A stretch of 64,000 nucleotides of DNA from Duganella sp. CF517. GTDB lineage: Bacteria; Pseudomonadota; Gammaproteobacteria; Burkholderiales; Burkholderiaceae_D. This document shows positions 59,278-64,000 of this stretch, piece by piece (position 1 is the stretch's first letter; each line of letters begins with the position of its first letter). The notes beneath the pieces were generated by a model, which saw only the letters and a list, made by a program, of their open reading frames with translations, ran no database searches and was not told the DNA's origin. The translations under genes and the position numbers were made by a program. Location: positions 1 through 64,000 of the forward strand of contig NZ_FODC01000009.1 of the NCBI RefSeq assembly GCF_900110275.1. Direction: 5' to 3'.

Positions 59278-59657
59278 GGCGTAGCCGGGTAACGTTCATT
59301 CCATCAGTGGGCGTCGGACTATGGTGTGGTCTGGCGCCTTCCACTATCTTTATCCTGCTTTATTCCCTTTTATCCCCTTTTATCCCCCTTATCCCGGCTT
59401 CGATAACGTTATCCCAAACGGGATAAAGATCGATAATGGCCCGTTTCATGTCGGGTACCGGGATTTCACGCGTTTTCAGCTACTATGACTGACCTAACGC
59501 AAGTGAACGCATTGCCAACATCTTCCGGAACGATCCGTTGAATACCTACGCGGCGGGTACGGATCCTGCTTTATCATCAAGACAATAGAATATCTCCGGC
59601 GCCTCGGCAGTATTGCTGCCTTCGTCCCGTGCAATACTTACCGAAAGGCACTACCGA
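59278..59657. other. 380-bp intergenic region
   Basis: No gene was recognised. It contains the TTATCCC repeat array (59349-59426), then about 160 bp of mixed sequence and a TAGAAT -10-like hexamer at 59586-59591. A small hairpin GGCAG-TATTG-CTGCC follows near 59606. It presumably carries the promoter of the transglutaminase gene. Confidence 0.6.
59349..59426. repeat. Helically phased TTTATCC/TTATCCC repeat array with inverted copies
   Basis: TTTATCC occurs at 59349. TTTATTCCC (59359), TTTTATCCCC (59368 and 59378) and CTTATCCCGG (59388) then stand 9-10 bp apart, about one DNA helical turn. After them come the perfect palindrome GATAACGTTATC (59402-59413) and the inverted repeat TTATCCC-AAAC-GGGATAA (59409-59426). 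This looks like a multi-site protein-binding region upstream of the transglutaminase gene; the binding protein is unknown. Confidence 0.6.
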
Positions 59658-62600
59658 ATGGCCATCCGTGTCGCCCTGCACCATAAAACCAGCTACAAAT
59701 TCGACCGTTTGGTCACGCTTTCACCGCACGAGGTGCGCCTGCGCCCGGCGCCGCACGCCCGCACGCCGATCCTGTCGTATTCGCTGAGCATCACCCCGGC
59801 GCAGCACTTCTTGAACTGGCAGCAAGATCCATACGGCAACTACATCGGCCGCGCCGTGTTCCCGGAGGCGACCAAGGAGCTCGACTTCACCGTCGACCTG
59901 ATTGCCGACATGACGGTCATCAACCCGTTCGACTTCTTCCTTGAGGACTACGCACAGCACTTCCCGTTCGCCTATCCGGAGGCGCTCAAGCTCGAATTGG
60001 GTTCCTATCTGCACTTCGAGGAAGATCCCGAGGTGGTCGAGTGGATCGCCATGGCGCGCCGCGAGATCCTCAAAAAAGACTTGATGACGAACGACTTCCT
60101 GGTCGCCATCAATCAGCGCCTGCAGGGCGATATCGGCTATCTGGTGCGCATGGAGCCCGGCGTGCAGACCCCCGCCGAGACGTTGGAAATGCGCTCCGGC
60201 TCGTGCCGCGACAGCGGCTGGCTGCTGGTGCAGATCCTGCGCGGCATGGGGCTGGCGGCGCGTTTCGTTTCCGGCTACCTGATTCAATTGAAGGCCGACC
60301 AGCAGGCGCTCGACGGCCCGAGCGGCACCGACGTCGACTTCACCGACCTGCACGCCTGGGCCGAGGTGTACATCCCGGGCGCCGGATGGATCGGTCTCGA
60401 TCCGACCTCCGGCATGCTGGCCGGCGAGGGCCACATCCCGCTGGCGTGTACCGCGATCCCGTCGTCGGCCGCGCCGGTCAGCGGCTTCACCGACGTCGCC
60501 GAAGTGGAATTCCACCACGTGATGACCGTGACGCGCATCCACGAAGACCCGCGCGTGACCAAACCCTACGCCGACGCCGACTGGCACAAGATCGACGCCC
60601 TCGGCCAGCAGGTCGACCACGACCTGCAAGCGATGGACGTGCGCCTGACCCAGGGCGGCGAGCCGACCTTCGTCTCGATCGACGACATGGACGGCGCCGA
60701 ATGGAACACCCTCGCGCACGGCGACAAGAAGCGCGAGCTGGCCGGCGAATTGATGCTGCGCCTGAAGAACCACTTCGCCCCCGGCGGCATGCTGCATTAC
60801 GGCCAGGGCAAATGGTATCCGGGCGAGCCGTTGCCACGCTGGGCGCTGAACATCTTCTGGCGCACCGACGGCCAGCCGATCTGGCGCAACAAGGCGCTGT
60901 TCTCCGACGAGAAGAAGGCCGACGGCTATGGCGCCGACCACGCCAAACGCTTCACCGAGGCGCTGGTCAGCACCCTCGGCCTGCCGGCAGACAGCCCGAT
61001 TCCCGCCTACGAGGACGTGCTGCTGCAAGCGCGCCGCGAGGAAAACCTGCCGCTCAACCTCGATCCGCTCAAGGCAGACCTGAAGTCTTCGGAGGAGCGC
61101 CGCCGCCTCGCGCGCCTTCTGGAAAACGGCCTGGGCGCGGTGGCCGGCTACGTGCTGCCGCTCAAACCCGAGGAACTGACCGAGGACGCCAAGGCGCGCC
61201 TGTCGATCGCCGTGCCGACCACCTGGCGCACGTCGGCCTGGCCGCTCAAGCGCGAGCACCTGTACCTGATCGAGGGCGAATCGCCGCTCGGCCTGCGCCT
61301 GCCGCTCAACGCGTTGCCGTGGGTCCAGCCGGAGGACGAGGAGCCGGAATTCGACCGCGATCCGTTCGAGCCGCGCGGTCCGCTGGCGCCGGCGGCGAAA
61401 GGCGACGGCGTGCCGTCCCACGCCGAGGTTGACCTGGCCGCCCGCAAATCGGCCGCCAAAAAAGTCGATCCGGCGCCCGCTCCGCGCGAGGTGATCCACA
61501 CCGCGCTGTGCGTCGAAGTGCGCGGCGGCCGCCTGCACGTGTTCATGCCGCCGCTCAAACGCATCGAGGACTACCTGGCGCTGGTGACGGCGATCGAAAC
61601 CACCGCCGCCCATCTGAACATGAAGCTGTGGCTCGAAGGCTACCAGCCGCCGCGCGATCCACGCGTCAAGCTCCTGAGCGTAACGCCGGACCCCGGCGTC
61701 ATCGAAGTCAACGTGCAGCCGGCGGCCAGCTGGAAAGAGCTGGTGCATAACATGACCACCTTGTACGAAGAGGCGCGCAAGACCCGCCTCGGCACCGAGA
61801 AATTCATGAACGACGGCCGCCACACCGGCACCGGCGGCGGCAACCACGCCACCCTGGGCGGCGCCACGGTCGCCGACAGCCCGATGCTGCGCCGTCCGGA
61901 CCTGCTCAAAAGCCTGATCACCTACTGGCAGAACCACCCGGCGCTGTCGTACCTGTTCTCCGGCACCTTCATCGGCCCGACCAGCCAGGCGCCGCGCGTG
62001 GACGAGGCGCGTGACGACAACCTGTACGAACTGGCGATCGCCTTCCAGCAAATGGACAAGGTGCTGCCGACCCTCCACGAAGGCGACAAGCCGTGGATGG
62101 TCGACCGCCTGCTGCGCAATCTGCTGGTCGATTTGACCGGCAACACGCACCGTTCCGAGTTCTCGATCGACAAGCTGTATTCCCCCGACGGGCCGACCGG
62201 CCGTCTCGGTCTGGTAGAATTCCGTGCCTTCGAGATGCCGCCGCACGAGCGTATGAGCCTTCTGCAGATGCTGTTGCTGCGGGCCTTGGTCGCGCGTTTC
62301 TGGCGCCAGCCCTACCAGGCCAAGCTGGTTCACTGGGGCACGGCGCTGCACGACCGCTGGATGCTGCCGCACTTCGTGGCGCAGGATATCCGCGACGTCG
62401 CGCGCGATCTGCGCGCCGCCGGCTACCAGTTCGAGGAGCACTGGTTCGATCCGTTCATCGAGTTCCGCTTCCCGCGCTTCGGCACCGTGGTGTACGAGGG
62501 CGTGGAGATGGAGCTGCGCCAGGCGATCGAGCCATGGAACGTCCTGGGCGAGGAAATGACCGGCGGCGGCACCGCGCGCTACGTCGATTCGTCGGTCGAG

Positions 62601-63014
62601 CGCATGCAGCTGCTGGTGCGCGGCCTGACCGACGGCCGCCACGTGGTCGCCTGCAACGGCCGCATGCTGCCGCTGCATCCGACCGGCGTGCCGGGCGAAT
62701 ACGTGGCCGGCGTGCGCTTCCGCGCGTGGAGCCCGTGGTCGGCGCTGCACCCGAGCATCAAGATCCAGGCGCCGCTGGTGTTCGACCTGGTCGACACGTG
62801 GAGCGGACGCGCCATCGGCGGCTGCACCTACCATGTGGTGCACCCGGGTGGCCGCAGCGAGGATAGCTCGCCGATCAACGCCAACGCCGCCGAGGCGCGC
62901 CGCTTCGCCCGTTTTTGGGCGCACGGCCACACCCCGGGGCAGATGTATGTGTACAAGGAAGCACTGAATCCGAGCCTGCCGATGACGCTCGATTTGCGCT
63001 GGCAGCCCGATTGA
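59658..63014 (+). CDS. Transglutaminase-like / DUF2126 protein
   Basis: A 1,118-residue cytoplasmic protein. An N-terminal bacterial transglutaminase-like region (VALHHKTSYKFDRLVTLSPH) precedes the transglutaminase core with an intact triad: Cys183 (RSGSCRDSGWLL), His232 (FTDLHAWAEVY) and Asp248 (GLDPTSGM). From about residue 330 a large DUF2126 domain follows (VRLTQGGEPTFVSIDDMDG, LVEFRAFEMPPHERMSLLQM). Such proteins stand beside circularly permuted ATP-grasp proteins in predicted peptide-modification pathways, where the transglutaminase is thought to act as a peptidase or amidase. AAAGG at 59644-59648 fits ATG 59658; the frame to 59613 is an unneeded extension. The ATP-grasp gene follows after 43 bp. 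Confidence 0.92.
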   Translation: MAIRVALHHKTSYKFDRLVTLSPHEVRLRPAPHARTPILSYSLSITPAQHFLNWQQDPYGNYIGRAVFPEATKELDFTVDLIADMTVINPFDFFLEDYAQHFPFAYPEALKLELGSYLHFEEDPEVVEWIAMARREILKKDLMTNDFLVAINQRLQGDIGYLVRMEPGVQTPAETLEMRSGSCRDSGWLLVQILRGMGLAARFVSGYLIQLKADQQALDGPSGTDVDFTDLHAWAEVYIPGAGWIGLDPTSGMLAGEGHIPLACTAIPSSAAPVSGFTDVAEVEFHHVMTVTRIHEDPRVTKPYADADWHKIDALGQQVDHDLQAMDVRLTQGGEPTFVSIDDMDGAEWNTLAHGDKKRELAGELMLRLKNHFAPGGMLHYGQGKWYPGEPLPRWALNIFWRTDGQPIWRNKALFSDEKKADGYGADHAKRFTEALVSTLGLPADSPIPAYEDVLLQARREENLPLNLDPLKADLKSSEERRRLARLLENGLGAVAGYVLPLKPEELTEDAKARLSIAVPTTWRTSAWPLKREHLYLIEGESPLGLRLPLNALPWVQPEDEEPEFDRDPFEPRGPLAPAAKGDGVPSHAEVDLAARKSAAKKVDPAPAPREVIHTALCVEVRGGRLHVFMPPLKRIEDYLALVTAIETTAAHLNMKLWLEGYQPPRDPRVKLLSVTPDPGVIEVNVQPAASWKELVHNMTTLYEEARKTRLGTEKFMNDGRHTGTGGGNHATLGGATVADSPMLRRPDLLKSLITYWQNHPALSYLFSGTFIGPTSQAPRVDEARDDNLYELAIAFQQMDKVLPTLHEGDKPWMVDRLLRNLLVDLTGNTHRSEFSIDKLYSPDGPTGRLGLVEFRAFEMPPHERMSLLQMLLLRALVARFWRQPYQAKLVHWGTALHDRWMLPHFVAQDIRDVARDLRAAGYQFEEHWFDPFIEFRFPRFGTVVYEGVEMELRQAIEPWNVLGEEMTGGGTARYVDSSVERMQLLVRGLTDGRHVVACNGRMLPLHPTGVPGEYVAGVRFRAWSPWSALHPSIKIQAPLVFDLVDTWSGRAIGGCTYHVVHPGGRSEDSSPINANAAEARRFARFWAHGHTPGQMYVYKEALNPSLPMTLDLRWQPD

Positions 63015-63057
63015 GCGCACTATAGAGAAAAATTAGAAGAAAAACCGATCGACCGCG

Positions 63058-64000
63058 ATGCCTAAGCAACTGCTATCCAAATATCTGGCCGCACCGGATA
63101 GTTTCGACGAAATGCTGGACGCCTCGAAAGAGCCGCGTCCGCATTGGCGCGCCATGTTGGACGGCCTGCGCACCGAATCGCCCGAATTGATGCGTCAGCG
63201 CCTCGAAACGGTGCAGCGCGAGGTGCGCCAGAACGGCGTCACCTACACCGTCTACGGCGACACCAAGGGCACGCACCGGCCGTGGGACCTGAACCTGCTG
63301 CCGCTGATCCTGCCGCGCCAGGAATGGGAGGGCATCGAGGCGGCCGTGATCCAGCGCGCCACCTTGCTGAATCGCCTGCTGGGCGACGTCTACGGCCCGC
63401 AGAACATGCTCAAGGAAGGCCTGCTGCCGCCGGCGCTGATCCACGGCCACGCCGGCTTCCTGCGCGCCGCCCACGGCATGCGCCACCCCGACGACATCGC
63501 CCTGCATTTCTACGCGGTCGACCTGGCGCGCGCGCCCAATGGTCGCTGGTGGGTCACGGCCGACCGCACGCAATCGCCGTCGGGCGCCGGCTACGCGCTG
63601 GAGAACCGCGCCATCATCGGGCGCAGTTTCCCGGCGCTGCTGCGCGACATGAAGGTGCGCCCGCTCGAAGGCTTCTTCGGCACCATGCGCGACAGCCTGG
63701 CGCACTGGGGCCGCCGCTGCGCCGCCAACGGCGATGCCCATCCGCTGCGCGCCGGCGAGGCGCCGCTGATCGTGCTGCTCACGCCCGGCCCGTATAACGA
63801 AACCTATTACGAACAAGCGTATTTGTCGCGTTATCTCGGCCTGCCACTGGTGGAAGCGGGCGACCTGACGGTTCGCGGCGGCATCGTGTTCATGAAGACC
63901 CTGTCCGGGCTGCGCCGGGTGCACGTCATCATGCGCCGCGTCGACGATGATTTCTGCGACCCGCTGGAGCTGCGCTCCGACTCGGCGCTGGGCGTGGCCG
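63058..64000 (+). CDS. Circularly permuted ATP-grasp (DUF404/DUF407) protein, 3' end missing
   Basis: The first 314 residues of a protein that continues past the window. Family marks are RQNGVTYTVYGDTKGTHRPW, LNLLPLILPRQEWEGIEAAV, NRLLGDVYGPQNML, HFYAVDLARAPNGRWWVTAD, RTQSPSGAGYALENRAIIGR and GDLTVRGGIVFMKTLSGLRR. Members have a permuted ATP-grasp fold and are predicted to form amide bonds on peptides. It starts at ATG 63058; pairing with the upstream transglutaminase is the expected arrangement, and an alpha-E domain gene would be expected downstream or fused. Confidence 0.9.
   Translation, partial: MPKQLLSKYLAAPDSFDEMLDASKEPRPHWRAMLDGLRTESPELMRQRLETVQREVRQNGVTYTVYGDTKGTHRPWDLNLLPLILPRQEWEGIEAAVIQRATLLNRLLGDVYGPQNMLKEGLLPPALIHGHAGFLRAAHGMRHPDDIALHFYAVDLARAPNGRWWVTADRTQSPSGAGYALENRAIIGRSFPALLRDMKVRPLEGFFGTMRDSLAHWGRRCAANGDAHPLRAGEAPLIVLLTPGPYNETYYEQAYLSRYLGLPLVEAGDLTVRGGIVFMKTLSGLRRVHVIMRRVDDDFCDPLELRSDSALGVA

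Noticed and set aside
59349..59426. Interpretation of the TTATCCC array as a replication origin
   Set aside because: The units lack the DnaA-box ending ACA, and no dnaA, repA, parAB or other origin-linked gene is near.
59721..63020. A 1,099-residue antisense open frame opposite the transglutaminase gene
   Set aside because: Arginine/glutamine/histidine-rich shadow of a GC-rich gene with intact catalytic motifs on the plus strand.

Overview
The window is a single high-GC chromosomal stretch, about 95% coding, from a betaproteobacterium. Gene content and order (kdsD-kdsC-lptC-lptA-lptB-rpoN-hpf; ubiE-ubiJ-ubiB; fmdB-DUF502-aspS-nudB; a TetR-led beta-oxidation operon; DUF3683-HIT-DUF971) look like Burkholderiales, most likely Oxalobacteraceae (Massilia/Duganella/Janthinobacterium type). 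This placement is inferred from remembered gene order and protein style, not from a search. No rRNA, tRNA, CRISPR array, prophage or insertion sequence was recognised.

Layout. 1-5.8 kb: 3' part of a giant calcium-binding RTX protein built of 293-residue super-repeats, closed by a strong terminator. 5.8-13.2 kb: a GT4 glycosyltransferase, a NYN-LOTUS protein, a MOSC protein, a DUF484-GGDEF diguanylate cyclase and a Kef-type antiporter. 13.3-18.8 kb: the lipopolysaccharide block (Kdo synthesis kdsD/kdsC, transport lptC/lptA/lptB) running into rpoN and hpf, with a terminator. 18.9-22.4 kb: a 3-hydroxyisobutyryl-CoA hydrolase-like gene, then rapZ, hprK and ptsN on the opposite strand. 22.7-26 kb: queF, ilvA, a perfect 38-bp-arm palindrome and a YqaA membrane protein. 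26.2-31.1 kb: a 1,337-residue flavin/iron-sulfur oxidoreductase overlapping a HIT protein and a DUF971 protein.

31.2-38.2 kb looks accessory: a LacI-type regulator and a sulfonate-type binding protein on the minus strand face a TonB receptor, a flavin monooxygenase and a secreted hydrolase. A 14-bp operator-like sequence occurs both upstream of and inside the receptor gene. 38.3-43.2 kb: ubiquinone genes (ubiE, ubiJ, ubiB) around a Tim44-like protein, then a TPMT-like methyltransferase and a small exported protein. 43.4-50.4 kb: fmdB, DUF502, aspS, nudB, two tandem DUF4160/DUF2442 pairs, an endonuclease/exonuclease/phosphatase protein, clsB and an Hsp15 homologue. 50.6-57.6 kb: TetR regulator and a full fatty-acid beta-oxidation set. 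57.7-64 kb: PhoD phosphatase, a 380-bp gap carrying helically phased TTATCCC repeats, a transglutaminase/DUF2126 protein and the start of a circularly permuted ATP-grasp protein.

Most of the window is ordinary core genome. The parts most worth a second look are the lac-like double operator in the TonB island, the duplicated DUF4160/DUF2442 pairs inside a housekeeping block, the TTATCCC array, the two families of inverted-repeat elements, and a small exported protein whose ribosome binding site is buried in a predicted hairpin.
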